64,000 nt of DNA. Origin: CADCTP01 sp963849885. GTDB taxonomy: Bacteria > Actinomycetota > Actinomycetes > Mycobacteriales > CADCTP01. The notes beneath the pieces were generated by a model. The model saw only the letters and a list, made by a program, of their open reading frames with translations. It searched no databases and was not told where the DNA came from. The stretch's first letter is position 1. Each line of letters begins with the position of its first letter. The translations under genes were made by a program, and so were the position numbers. Shown one piece after another: positions 17,778 through 27,087 of the stretch. Where the stretch lies: positions 55,809 through 119,808 of the forward strand of contig CAWKIV010000027.1 in the NCBI GenBank assembly GCA_963849885.1. Reading direction: 5' to 3'.

Positions 17778-20553
17778 GACGGAGCACCTCCGCGACGTCG
17801 GCGCGGTCCGCGGACCGCTGGGCGTAGAGCGCGGCCAGCACGACGACCACGATCACCGCGGCGGCCGAGCCGGCGAAGGCCGCGGTCGGCACGGTGAGCA
17901 GCGGGCCGGGCAGCCGGCCCGGGTCGATGTCCAGCCGGCCGTAGACCATCAGCACCGCGGCCCAGGCCAGCCCGGCGCCGATCACCCAGGCCAGCCCGAG
18001 CAGCACGCCCAGCTCGGCCAGCAGCGAGCGCAGGTGGGTGGCGCGGGTGAGCCCCATCCGGCGCCCCAGCGCGTACGACGCCATCCGGCTTCGCTGGCGG
18101 GTCTCCAGGTAGAGCAGCAGGCCGCCGACCGCGACCAGCCCGACCAGCGCGGCCAGCGCGGTGAGGTAGCCGAAGGTCCACGAGACGCCGAGGAAGTTGG
18201 CCGCCTGGAAGACGCTGTCCCGGCTGGTCAGCGTGTAGATCCGGGCCTGCTGCGCGGTCACCGCGGCCTGCGCGGCCGCCGGGTCGTCCCGGCTCCACAG
18301 CTCGTTGGTGGTGCCGGCGAAGCGGTCCACGTCGCCGAGCTTGGACCGGTCCACCACCACCAGCGGCACCGCCACCCGGCGACCGGGGAAGTATCGCGGC
18401 TCGGCGACGACCTCGAGCTTCGCGGTGCTCCGGCCGAGCCGGACGTCGAAGTCGGACTCGAACGCCGGCCCGTCCGGGATCACCAGGGCCGGCACCCGGC
18501 CGTCCGCGGTCGGGGCGCGCAGCTTGTCCAGCAGGTCGTCCAGCGACTCGTCCGCGAACCGCCGGTCCCAGAACGCGGTCCGGGCGAACGTGTCCGGGTC
18601 GATGGCGAGCACCGACACGTCGTCGGTCTGGCCGGGCACCTCGCCGTACAGGTAGCGCACGACCACGGTGCCGATCGCGTCGGTCTCCGCGGTGCGCTTC
18701 AGCGGGTCCACCGACTGCACGGCGACGTCGCTGCCGTTGAAGAGCGCGGCCTTCGCGTCCAGCGTGTACTGCGAGGTCTGGGTCAGGCCGGCCGCATACA
18801 CCAGCACCGCGATCGGGGTGCTGGCCGCCGCCAGCAGCACCACGCTGACCACCCGGGACGCGGTCACCCGGCGGGCGGCCAGATACCACCCCGGGCCGAG
18901 CCGGCCGGCGCGGCGGCCCAGCCGCGGCAGCGCGGCCGCCAGCAGCCGCACCAGCAGCACCGAGGTGCCGATCAGGAACAGCAGCGGGAAGGCCACGACC
19001 AGCAGGTTGATCTGGGCGATGCCGGCGTCGATGGTGACCGCGTCGCCCGACCGCAGCTGCAGCCAGCAGGCCAGCGCGGCGCCGAGCAGCAGCAGCTCCC
19101 ACGGGACCATGGCCGGCCAGGACCGGCGGGCGCCCACCGGCCGCTCGGTCGCCGCCCGGCTGCGCAGCCCGGCGACGAGCGCGAGCAGCGCCATCCCGGC
19201 GACCAGCGCCACCGCCGCGGTGACCGCGGCCTGCACCGGCGCCGAGGCGTCCAGCAGCGGGCTCGGCCCGAGCGTGCGGACCAGCCAGCGGGCGATCGCC
19301 CAGCCGAGCACGGTGCCGACCAGCGCCGGCAGCGCCAGCTCCAGCACGGCCTTGAGCGCCAGCGCGGACGGCCCGACCCCGCGGGAGGACAGCAGCCGGA
19401 CCTCGCGGACCCGGCGATCCGCCCAGTACGACCCCGCGGCGCCGACCAGCAGCAGGGCCAGCAGCGAGCCGCCGAGCGCGATCGGCAGCACCGGCCCGCG
19501 CAGCCCGTCCCGGATCAGCGAGGTGCGGGCCACGAACTCGGGCATCTGCCCGGTCCCGGAGTTGCGGATCGCGAAGTCGGTCGGCTCCGGCACGCCGGCC
19601 GCCCGGTACGCCGCCGCCTGGCGCTCGGCGACGTCCCGCCCGTCGGTCAGCGTGATGTCGCGGGTGTCGACCGGCGAGATCCAGGAGTCGGTGCTGGTGC
19701 CGCCGTTGCCGTCCCGGATCGAGGCGAACGTCGCCGCGTCGGTGGTCAGCACGAGCGGCGCCGGCACCGCGTCGCCGCCGTAGCTCTGGTTGCGGAAGAG
19801 CGTGTCGTACGAGCACCAGAACGATGTGGTCGGCGAGTCGAAGAGGTTGCGGTAGATCCCGACCACCGGCGTGGCGACGCCGCCGTTGCCCATCGTGACC
19901 TGGTCACCGACCCGCGCGTCGAGCCGGGTGGCCAGGCCCGACGGCAGCCACACGCCGCTGCCCCCGATCGACCGGCCGACCGGGGTCACCTGCTGCACCG
20001 CGCCGTCCCGGTAGAACAGCCGGGACAGCTGATTCTGGATGCCGAGGGACACCGGTGCGGTCTGCTCGCTCACCCGCAGCCGGGACGGGTCGGCCAGCCC
20101 GGCACCGGTCATCGCCGGCCGGACCCGGCCGTCCGGGTCGGCCGCCGCCTGCTCGTCGGACTGGACCGGCGGGGTGGTGCCGGGCGGGGGCGGCGGGTCG
20201 AGCGGCGCGGCGGCCGCCCCGGCCCCGACCCCCTCCACCCGCACGGTCGCGTCGGCCGCGTCCGCGCACTCCGACGCGACGATCCGGCGCAGCGACTCGG
20301 AGGACGCGGAGGACAGGAAGAGCGCGGCGGACGCGCTCGCGCAGGCCAGGATCGCGGCGGCGCCGACCACCGCGAGGATCACCGCCGGCTGGCGGAAGGG
20401 CAGCAGCGGCGCCCGCGTCCACGGCGGCAGCAGGATCGTCCCGCCGCCGGAGCGGCGCCGTGGCGCGCTCGACCGCGGCCGGGACGGCGGCGCCGGCGGC
20501 TGCGCCGCCGTGCGCACCGACCCCGGACGGGTCGCCTCCATGGTCGTCGTCAC
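17767..20553 (-). CDS. large FtsX/MacB-type ABC permease
   Basis: About 928 residues. The first helix (PAVILAVVGAAAILACASAS) is followed by a big extracellular domain of ~250 residues. A three-helix FtsX core (LRGPVLPIALGGSLLALLLV, then YWADRRVREVRLLSSRGVG), four more hydrophobic segments, a second external domain, and a second FtsX core at the C-terminus (ETRQRSRMASYALGRRMGLT) come next. One polypeptide therefore contains both transmembrane halves. GTG 20553 is seven bases after TACCGT, suggesting a leaderless transcript; the ATG at 20541 is the alternative. Such systems export lipoproteins or peptides or act as mechanotransmitters; the substrate is unknown. Confidence 0.85.
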   Translation of the reverse strand: MTTTMEATRPGSVRTAAQPPAPPSRPRSSAPRRRSGGGTILLPPWTRAPLLPFRQPAVILAVVGAAAILACASASAALFLSSASSESLRRIVASECADAADATVRVEGVGAGAAAAPLDPPPPPGTTPPVQSDEQAAADPDGRVRPAMTGAGLADPSRLRVSEQTAPVSLGIQNQLSRLFYRDGAVQQVTPVGRSIGGSGVWLPSGLATRLDARVGDQVTMGNGGVATPVVGIYRNLFDSPTTSFWCSYDTLFRNQSYGGDAVPAPLVLTTDAATFASIRDGNGGTSTDSWISPVDTRDITLTDGRDVAERQAAAYRAAGVPEPTDFAIRNSGTGQMPEFVARTSLIRDGLRGPVLPIALGGSLLALLLVGAAGSYWADRRVREVRLLSSRGVGPSALALKAVLELALPALVGTVLGWAIARWLVRTLGPSPLLDASAPVQAAVTAAVALVAGMALLALVAGLRSRAATERPVGARRSWPAMVPWELLLLGAALACWLQLRSGDAVTIDAGIAQINLLVVAFPLLFLIGTSVLLVRLLAAALPRLGRRAGRLGPGWYLAARRVTASRVVSVVLLAAASTPIAVLVYAAGLTQTSQYTLDAKAALFNGSDVAVQSVDPLKRTAETDAIGTVVVRYLYGEVPGQTDDVSVLAIDPDTFARTAFWDRRFADESLDDLLDKLRAPTADGRVPALVIPDGPAFESDFDVRLGRSTAKLEVVAEPRYFPGRRVAVPLVVVDRSKLGDVDRFAGTTNELWSRDDPAAAQAAVTAQQARIYTLTSRDSVFQAANFLGVSWTFGYLTALAALVGLVAVGGLLLYLETRQRSRMASYALGRRMGLTRATHLRSLLAELGVLLGLAWVIGAGLAWAAVLMVYGRLDIDPGRLPGPLLTVPTAAFAGSAAAVIVVVVLAALYAQRSADRADVAEVLRLGS

Positions 20554-20604
20554 ATCCGCCACGGTAGGGGGTGGCACCGACGGTTCCGTGGGGTTCGTGA
20601 CCAC

Positions 20605-20796
20605 ATCGTGAGGTGACGGGGCCGTGAGCATCGCAGGGCGCCCCAGGCGCCCGAGGAGCGGAGCGGCCCCGGAGCCGAACCGTCGGCATCGTGAGGTGAC
20701 GGGGCCGTGAGCATCGCAGGGCGCCCCAGGCGCCCGAGGAGCGGAGCGGCCCCGGAGCCGAACCGTCGGCATCGTGAGGTGACGGGGCCGTGAGGT
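20605..20796. repeat. 83-bp tandem repeat in a divergent promoter region
   Basis: Two full 83-base units begin at 20605 and 20688, and a ~26-base partial third unit begins at 20771. Each unit opens with ATCGTGAGGTGACGGGGCC and contains a GGGCGCC-CCA-GGCGCCC hairpin. The array fills the space between the divergent FtsX-type permease (start 20553) and the ABC-F gene (start 20842). No ORF with normal codon bias crosses it. Three copies of the opening motif could be operator sites, but a neutral duplication is possible. Confidence 0.85.
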
Positions 20797-20841
20797 CGAA
20801 ACCTGTTCGCCGGTGACGCGCCGGGGGAGCAGACTCGACCC

Positions 20842-22473
20842 ATGTCCGGCTCGCTGCGGGCCCGGGGGGTCGGCGTCTCGCACGGTGCGGTGACCGTCCT
20901 GGACGGCATCGACCTCGCGGTCGGGCCCGGCGACCGGGTGGCCGTGCTGGGGCCCAACGGGGTCGGCAAGACCACCCTGCTCCGCGTCCTGGCCGGCGAG
21001 CTGGCCCCGGAAGCGGGCAGCGTGACCCGGCATCCGGCCACCGCCTCGGTGGTGCACGTGCCGCAGGAGCCGGGGGTCCGGCCGGGCGAGACGCTCGGCG
21101 GCTACCTGGCCCGGCGGACCGGGGTGGCCGCGGCCCAGGCCGAGCTGGACGGCGCGACCGCCGTGCTGGCCGCGGGCGGGCGCGGCGCCGACGACCGGTA
21201 TGCGGCCGCCCTGGAGGCGTGGCTCGCGCTCGGCGGCGCCGACCTGGCCGAGCGGGCCGTGGCGGTGGCCGACCGGCTCGCGCTGCCCACCGACGTGCTC
21301 GACCGCGGTGCGGCGGCGCTGTCCGGCGGGCAGGCGGCCCGGCTCCGGCTGGCCGCGGTGCTGCTGGTCCGGGCGGACGTGCTGCTGCTCGACGAGCCGA
21401 CCAACGACCTGGACACCGACGGGCTGGCCGCGCTGGAGGACCTGGTCACCGGCTACCCGGGCGGGCTGGTGCTGGTCTCGCACGACCGCGAGTTCCTGGC
21501 CCGGACGGTCACCCGGGTGCTGGAGCTGGACGAGTTCAGCCGGGGCGGGACGGCGTACGGCGGCGGCTGGTCGGCTTACCTGGCCGAGCGGTCCGCGGCC
21601 CGGGTGCGCGCCGAGCAGGACTACGCGGAGTACGCGGCGACGAGGGACACGCTGGTCGAGCGCGCCCGCCGGCAGAAGGAGTGGGCCCGCGCCGGCGCCG
21701 GCCGCGCCGCCAACCCGAAGCGGGAGCCGGACAAGCACATCCGCTACCGGGAGGTGCAGCGCTCGCAGCGGACCGGCGCGAAGGGCGCGGCGACCGAGCG
21801 GGAGCTGGCCCGGCTGGAGGCGGTGGAGGAGCCGCGGGACCCGTGGCAGCTGCGGCTGACGCTGACCAGCGCCGGCCGCGGCTCGGACGTGGTCTTCGCG
21901 CTGCGCGGCGCGGTGATGGAGCGCGGCGACGTCCGGCTCGGTCCGGTCGACCTGGCCGTGCACGCCGGCGACCGGCTCCGGCTCACCGGGCCGAACGGGT
22001 CGGGCAAGACCACCGTGCTGGACGCGCTGCTGGGCCGGCAGCCGCTGCTCGCCGGCAGCGCGTACGCCGGGCCCGGGGTGGTGGTCGGCGAGCTGGACCA
22101 GGCCCGCCGCGACCTGCGCGGGCCGGAGCCGCTGCTGGAGGTCTTCCGCCGGCTGTCGGGGCTGTCCGAGGTGGACGCCCGGACGCTGCTGGCGAAGTTC
22201 CGGGTCGGCGCCGAGGTGGTGCTGCGGCCGGCGGACACCCTGTCGCCGGGGGAGCGGACCCGGGTCGGGCTGGCGCTCTTCCAGGCCCGCGGGTCGACCT
22301 GCCTGGTGCTGGACGAGCCGACCAACCACCTCGACCTGCCGGCGATCGAGCAGCTGGAGTCCGCGCTGGAGTCGTACCAGGGGACGCTGCTGCTGGTCAC
22401 CCACGACCGCCGGCTGGCCGAGTCGGTGCGCCTGACCCGCGAGCTCGACGTCCGCACCCTGCGCGCCGGCTGA
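20842..22473 (+). CDS. ABC-F family ATPase (translation factor/antibiotic-resistance type)
   Basis: 543 residues with two NBDs and no membrane segments. NBD1 has GPNGVGKTTL, LSGGQAARLRLA and VLLLDEPTNDLD; NBD2 has GPNGSGKTTV, LSPGERTRVGLA and CLVLDEPTNHLD. The linker at residues ~240-310 is rich in Arg/Lys and helical, as in the P-site tRNA interaction motif of ABC-F proteins. Such proteins act on the ribosome and can protect against drugs or resolve stalls. CAGACT stands six bases before the ATG, a possible leaderless promoter. The stop codon overlaps the 78-bp inverted-repeat element. Confidence 0.93.
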   Translation: MSGSLRARGVGVSHGAVTVLDGIDLAVGPGDRVAVLGPNGVGKTTLLRVLAGELAPEAGSVTRHPATASVVHVPQEPGVRPGETLGGYLARRTGVAAAQAELDGATAVLAAGGRGADDRYAAALEAWLALGGADLAERAVAVADRLALPTDVLDRGAAALSGGQAARLRLAAVLLVRADVLLLDEPTNDLDTDGLAALEDLVTGYPGGLVLVSHDREFLARTVTRVLELDEFSRGGTAYGGGWSAYLAERSAARVRAEQDYAEYAATRDTLVERARRQKEWARAGAGRAANPKREPDKHIRYREVQRSQRTGAKGAATERELARLEAVEEPRDPWQLRLTLTSAGRGSDVVFALRGAVMERGDVRLGPVDLAVHAGDRLRLTGPNGSGKTTVLDALLGRQPLLAGSAYAGPGVVVGELDQARRDLRGPEPLLEVFRRLSGLSEVDARTLLAKFRVGAEVVLRPADTLSPGERTRVGLALFQARGSTCLVLDEPTNHLDLPAIEQLESALESYQGTLLLVTHDRRLAESVRLTRELDVRTLRAG

Positions 22474-22549
22474 TCACCTCTGCGCGTGTCCTCGTTCCGA
22501 CCCGCCGTGCCACGAGCCGTTCCGGGCGAGCCGGCGCGCAAAGGTGATC
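22472..22549 (+). repeat. 78-bp palindrome-ended dispersed repeat, copy 1
   Basis: The element starts GATCACCTCTGCGCG and ends CGCGCAAAGGTGATC, giving 15-base imperfect terminal inverted repeats around a 48-base core. A reverse-oriented copy of identical length lies at 28712-28789, and the core (GTCCTCGTTCCGAC, GGGCGAGCC) is conserved between them. It begins within the stop codon of the ABC-F gene and lies just before trmH. It resembles a REP/MITE-like intergenic element. Confidence 0.85.
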
Positions 22550-22573
22550 CGCGTCCCGGGTAGCGTCCGCCGG

Positions 22574-23362
22574 GTGGTGCCGGTGGAGGTGACCGATCCC
22601 GCGGACCCGCGGCTGGCCGACTTCCGCGACCTGACCGCGGCGGACCGGCGGCCGGACCGGCCGGGCGGCCGCGGCCTGGTGATCGCCGAGGGGGTGCCGG
22701 TGGTGCAGCGGCTGCTCGGCTCGCCCTACCCGGTGCGCGCCGTGCTCGGGGTGCCGGCCCGGCTGGCGGCGCTGGCCGGCGAGCTCGCCGCCGTCGACGC
22801 ACCCGTCTACCAGGCCAGCGCCGACGTGATGACCCGCACCGTCGGCTTCCACCTCAACCGAGGCGTGCTCGCCGCCGCCGACCGGGCGCCGGAGCGGACC
22901 CCGGCCGAGCTGCTCGCCGGCGCCCGCCGGGTGCTGGCCCTGGAGGGCGTGAACGACCACGAGAACCTCGGCGCGCTGTTCCGCAACGCGGCCGCGCTCG
23001 GGGTGGACGCGGTGCTGCTCGGGCCGCGCTGCGCGGACCCGCTCTACCGGCGCAGCGTGCGGGTGTCGATGGGGCACGTGCTGCGGGTGCCGTTCGCCCG
23101 GGGCCCGCTGTCCGCGCTGCCCGCGGCCGGCCTGCCGGTGCTCGCCCTCACCCCGCAGCCGCCGTCCGTACCGTTGTCCACAGTGGACCGCGACCGGCCC
23201 CGGGTGGCGCTGCTGGTCGGCGCCGAGGGGCCCGGCCTCACCGCGGCGGCGCTCGCCCTGGCCGACACCCGCGTCCGCATCCCGATGGCGCCCGGCGTCG
23301 ACTCCCTCAACGTCGCCACCGCCGCCGCCATCGCCCTGCACCACCTCACCGGGACGGACTAG
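22574..23362 (+). CDS. SPOUT (TrmH/SpoU) family RNA methyltransferase
   Basis: 262 residues from the GTG at 22574. The N-terminal substrate-binding part (LVIAEGVPVVQRLL) is followed by the SPOUT catalytic domain. Its SAM-binding trefoil-knot motifs are RVLALEGVNDHENLGALFRN (motif 1, catalytic Arg/Asn), VALLVGAEGPGL (motif 2) and IPMAPGVDSLNVATAAAIAL (motif 3). It should 2'-O-methylate rRNA or tRNA; rRNA is more likely for this subgroup. TAGCGT lies seven bases upstream of the start, supporting a leaderless transcript and this start over GTG 22544, which lies inside the 78-bp repeat. It converges on the ABC exporter gene with a 5-base gap. Confidence 0.9.
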   Translation: MVPVEVTDPADPRLADFRDLTAADRRPDRPGGRGLVIAEGVPVVQRLLGSPYPVRAVLGVPARLAALAGELAAVDAPVYQASADVMTRTVGFHLNRGVLAAADRAPERTPAELLAGARRVLALEGVNDHENLGALFRNAAALGVDAVLLGPRCADPLYRRSVRVSMGHVLRVPFARGPLSALPAAGLPVLALTPQPPSVPLSTVDRDRPRVALLVGAEGPGLTAAALALADTRVRIPMAPGVDSLNVATAAAIALHHLTGTD

Positions 23363-23367
23363 GGCGA

Positions 23368-25200
23368 TCAGGCCAGGGAGTCGCGCCAGGCCTGGTGCAG
23401 CCCGGCGAAGCGCCCGGCGCCGGTGATCAGCTCGGCCGGGGTGCCGTCCTCCACGATCCGGCCGGCCTCCATCACCAGCACCCGGTCGGCGATCTCCACA
23501 GTGGACAGCCGGTGCGCGATGATCAGCGCGGTCCGGTCGGCCAGGATGGTGCGCAGCGCGCGCTGCACCGCCCGCTCGCTCGGCACGTCCAGCGACGAGG
23601 TGGCCTCGTCCAGGATCAGCACCGCCGGGTCGGCCAGGAACGCCCGGGCGAAGGCGACCAGCTGCCGCTGCCCGGCGGACAGCCGGCCGCCGCGCTTGCG
23701 CACGTCGGTGTCGTAGCCGTCCGGCAGCGCGGCGATGAAGTCGTGCGCGCCGATCGCCCGGGCCGCCGCCTCGATCTCGGCCCGGTCCGCCCCGGGCTTG
23801 CCGAAGGCGATGTTGTCCGCGACCGACCCGGAGAACAGGAAATTCTCCTGGGTGACCATGACCACCGACCGGCGCAGGTCCCGGTCGGACAGCTCGCGCA
23901 GGTCGATGCCGTCCAGCAGCACCTGCCCGGACCGCGGGTCGTAGAAGCGGGCCAGCAGCCGGGCCACCGTGGTCTTGCCGGCGCCGGTGGCGCCGACCAG
24001 CGCGACCGCCTGCCCGGCCGGCACGGTCAGGTCCAGCCGGGGCAGCACCACGTCCGCCTCCGCGTCGCCGCGGTAACCGAAGCGGACCGCCCGCAGCTCC
24101 ACCTCGCCCCGCGCCGCCGGCAGCGGCGTCGGGTCGGTCGGCTCGACCACGCTCGGCTGCTCCTCCAGCACCCCCGACAGCTTCTCCAGCGCCGCGCTGG
24201 CCGACTGGAAGGAGTTGTAGAACACCGCGATGTCCTGCATCGGGTCGAAGAACCGCCGCAGGTAGAGCAGGAACGAGGTCAGCACGCCGACCTGCATCGC
24301 GCCGTCCAGCACCCGGTGCCCGCCGTAGAACAGCGCCGCCACCGTCGCGATCGTGCCGAGCATCGCCACGCCCGGCACGAACAGCGCCATCAGCTTGAAC
24401 GACCGCGCGTTGGCCGAGCGCAGGTCCTGGTTCAGCGCCTCGAAGATCTCCTCGTTGCGCCCCTCCCGGCGGAACGCCTGCACCGCCCGGATCCCGCCCA
24501 GCGACTCGACGTACTGCACGATCAGCGCGGAGTTGGTCTCCCGGGTCCGCCGGTACGCCGAGAACGACCGGCTGCGGAACCACCGGGACAGCAGCCACAG
24601 CGGCAGGAAGGTGGCCAGCGTGACCAGCGCCACCGGCAGGTCCAGCACGAGCAGGATGACGCCGATCGAGACCACCGACAGCAGCGCGGTGATCAGCCCG
24701 TCCAGGCCGGCGTCGAGCAGCTCGTTCAGCGCGTCCACGTCGGACGTCAGCCGGGACACCACCCGGCCGGACGTGTAGCGCTCGTGGAAGGCCGGCGACA
24801 GCCGCTGCGCGTGGTCGAAGACCCGCCGGCGCAGGTCGAGGAGCACCGCCTGGCCGATCCGTCCGGTCCGGATCAGGAAGATCGTCCGCAGCACCGCGTC
24901 CGCCCCGGCGCAGAACAGCAGCGCGCCGACCACCACCAGCAGCGGCGTCCAGTCGCCGTCGACCAGCGCCGGGATGCCGCGGTCGATGCCGACGCCGACC
25001 AGCCACGGCCCGGCCATGGCCGCCGTGTTCTGCAGCAGCACCAGGACCAGCACCACCCACAGGGCCCGCTTGTGCGGCCGCAGCAGCAGCCCGAGCAGCC
25101 GGCGGCTGCGGGCCCGCAGCAGGATGCCGACCCGCTCCGGCAGCTCGTCGACGTCCTCCGCGGCGACCCCACGCCAGTCCGGAGTGGACGGTGCGGTCAC
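23368..25200 (-). CDS. type IV ABC exporter half-transporter, catalytic-site subunit
   Basis: 610 residues: six membrane helices (residues ~45-330), then the NBD. Walker A is GATGAGKTTV, the signature LSAGQRQLVAFARA, Walker B AVLILDEATSSLD with catalytic Glu, and the switch His is in LIIAHRLSTVE. Its GTG start overlaps the stop of the partner gene (GTGA), so the two half-transporters are made together. With the partner's altered Walker B, this is a heterodimeric exporter like TM287/288 with one canonical and one degenerate ATP site. Drug or lipid export is likely, but the substrate is unknown. Confidence 0.92.
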   Translation of the reverse strand: MTAPSTPDWRGVAAEDVDELPERVGILLRARSRRLLGLLLRPHKRALWVVLVLVLLQNTAAMAGPWLVGVGIDRGIPALVDGDWTPLLVVVGALLFCAGADAVLRTIFLIRTGRIGQAVLLDLRRRVFDHAQRLSPAFHERYTSGRVVSRLTSDVDALNELLDAGLDGLITALLSVVSIGVILLVLDLPVALVTLATFLPLWLLSRWFRSRSFSAYRRTRETNSALIVQYVESLGGIRAVQAFRREGRNEEIFEALNQDLRSANARSFKLMALFVPGVAMLGTIATVAALFYGGHRVLDGAMQVGVLTSFLLYLRRFFDPMQDIAVFYNSFQSASAALEKLSGVLEEQPSVVEPTDPTPLPAARGEVELRAVRFGYRGDAEADVVLPRLDLTVPAGQAVALVGATGAGKTTVARLLARFYDPRSGQVLLDGIDLRELSDRDLRRSVVMVTQENFLFSGSVADNIAFGKPGADRAEIEAAARAIGAHDFIAALPDGYDTDVRKRGGRLSAGQRQLVAFARAFLADPAVLILDEATSSLDVPSERAVQRALRTILADRTALIIAHRLSTVEIADRVLVMEAGRIVEDGTPAELITGAGRFAGLHQAWRDSLA

Positions 25201-26972
25201 GACGCCACCTCCTCGACGAGGTCGGACTCCTGGGCCAGCAGGTCCCGGTACGCCGGGACGGTGGCGAGCAGCTCGGAGTGGGTGCCCACGGCGGTGAGCG
25301 TGCCCCGGTCGAGCAGCGCCACCCGGTCGGCGAGCAGCACCGTGGACGCCCGGTGCGCGACGACCAGCGCGGTGGTGTCCCGCAGGACGCGCCGCAGCGC
25401 CTCCTCCACCAGCGCCTCGGTGTGCACGTCCAGCGCCGACAGCGGGTCGTCCAGCACCAGGACCCGGGGCCGGCCGAGCACCGCGCGGGCCAGCGCGAGC
25501 CGCTGCCGCTGCCCGCCGGACAGGGTCAGGCCCTGCTCGCCGAGCCGGGTGTCCAGCCCCCACGGCAGGTCGTGCACGAACTCGGCCTGCGCCACCCGCA
25601 GCGCCTCGTGCACCTCCTCGTCGGTGGCGTCCGGGCGGCCGAGCGTGAGGTTTTCCCGGGCGCTCACCGAGAAGAGCGTCGGGTCCTCGAACGCGGTGGC
25701 CACCACCTCGCGCAGCTGCGCCAGCGGCAGATCCCGGACGTCGACTCCGTCGATGGTGACCCGGCCGTCGGTCACGTCGTAGAGCCGGGCGACGAGCGCG
25801 GTCAGCGTGGTCTTGCCGGACCCGGTGGCGCCGACCACGGCGACCGTCTCGCCCGGCGCGAGGTCCAGCGTCACGCCCTGCAGCACCGGCCGGTCCGCGC
25901 CCGGGTAGCGGAAGCCGACCCCGTCCAGCCGCACCCGGCCGGTCACCCGCGGCAGCCGCCGCGCGCCCGGCCGGTCCTGCACCGCCGGCGGGGTGTCCAG
26001 CACCTCGTAGATCCGCTCGGCGGCGGTCTCCGCCTCCTGCGCCATCGCGACCAGCCAGCCCAGCGAGATGATCGGCCACTGCAGGAGCAGCAGCAGCGAC
26101 ACGAACGCGACCAGCCCGCCGAGGGTGAGCGCGCCCTGCACGACCGCGACCGACCCGCCGAGCACCACGATCGCCAGCACCACCTGCGGGTGCACCTCGA
26201 GCAGGACCCAGAAGTACGCCAGCACGCGGATCTTGTGCAGCTCCGCGTCCCGCAGCGTGCGGGCCTTGTCCAGGTAGCGGGACAGCACCAGCCGGCGCCG
26301 GCCGAACGACTTGACCGTGCGGACGCCGCCGGCCGCCTCCTCGACGTCCGTGGTCAGCTCGCCGTTGAGGTCCTGCGCCCGCCGGGACGCCGTCGCGTAC
26401 ACCCGCTCGAAGCGCAGCGTGCCGACCGCGAGCGGCACCGCGGAGACGACCACGAAGAGCGCCAGCGGCCAGGACGCGAAGGCCAGCATGACGCCGACGA
26501 CCAGGCAGGTCACCGCGTTGACGATGAGGAAGACCAGCCCGAAGCCGACGAACCGGCGGATGGTGCCCAGGTCCCCGGTGGCCCGGGACAGCAGCTGGCC
26601 GGTCTGCCACCGGTCGTGGAAGGCCACCGGGAGCCGCTGGAGATGCGCGTACAGGTCGCGGCGCAGGTCGGTCTCCAGGCCGAGCGCGCTGCGGGTCATC
26701 ACCCAGCGGCGGACCAGGACCGCGATCGCCTCCAGCACGCCCAGCGCGAGCGCGAGCAGGCAGAGCGGGACCAGGGCCCCGCCGTCCCCGGTGCGGATCG
26801 CGTCGTCGATCACCCGCTGGGCGATCAGCGGGATCGCGACCGGGGCGAGCTCGGACACCAGTGCGGCGACCACCATGATCCCGAGCGACCCCGCGTACGG
26901 CCGGGCGTACGTCCGCAGCCGCCAAAGGGAACGGTACGAGGACCGGCGTTCGGCGGACACGATGATTGACAC
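25197..26972 (-). CDS. type IV ABC exporter half-transporter, degenerate-site subunit
   Basis: 591 residues: six membrane helices followed by an NBD with Walker A GATGSGKTTL, signature LSGGQRQRLALARA and Walker B VLVLDDPLSALD. Asp replaces the catalytic Glu after Walker B, the mark of the non-hydrolysing site in heterodimeric exporters. The switch His is retained (LVVAHRASTVLL). GTG 26972 is the longest start; GTG 26960 (VSAERRSSYRSL), eight bases after TAGTGT, is a reasonable alternative. It is the first gene of the two-gene exporter operon, downstream of sepH and the 16-bp repeats. Confidence 0.91.
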   Translation of the reverse strand: MSIIVSAERRSSYRSLWRLRTYARPYAGSLGIMVVAALVSELAPVAIPLIAQRVIDDAIRTGDGGALVPLCLLALALGVLEAIAVLVRRWVMTRSALGLETDLRRDLYAHLQRLPVAFHDRWQTGQLLSRATGDLGTIRRFVGFGLVFLIVNAVTCLVVGVMLAFASWPLALFVVVSAVPLAVGTLRFERVYATASRRAQDLNGELTTDVEEAAGGVRTVKSFGRRRLVLSRYLDKARTLRDAELHKIRVLAYFWVLLEVHPQVVLAIVVLGGSVAVVQGALTLGGLVAFVSLLLLLQWPIISLGWLVAMAQEAETAAERIYEVLDTPPAVQDRPGARRLPRVTGRVRLDGVGFRYPGADRPVLQGVTLDLAPGETVAVVGATGSGKTTLTALVARLYDVTDGRVTIDGVDVRDLPLAQLREVVATAFEDPTLFSVSARENLTLGRPDATDEEVHEALRVAQAEFVHDLPWGLDTRLGEQGLTLSGGQRQRLALARAVLGRPRVLVLDDPLSALDVHTEALVEEALRRVLRDTTALVVAHRASTVLLADRVALLDRGTLTAVGTHSELLATVPAYRDLLAQESDLVEEVAS

Positions 26973-27087
26973 TAAGCGTCGCGGGCGCCCGTTTCACCTG
27001 AGTTTCGCCCCCGGCGCAGCGCGGCCCGGTGGGTGCCGGCGGCGGTGGGTGCCGGCGGGGTGGGTGCCGGCGGCGTGCGGTGGCGGT

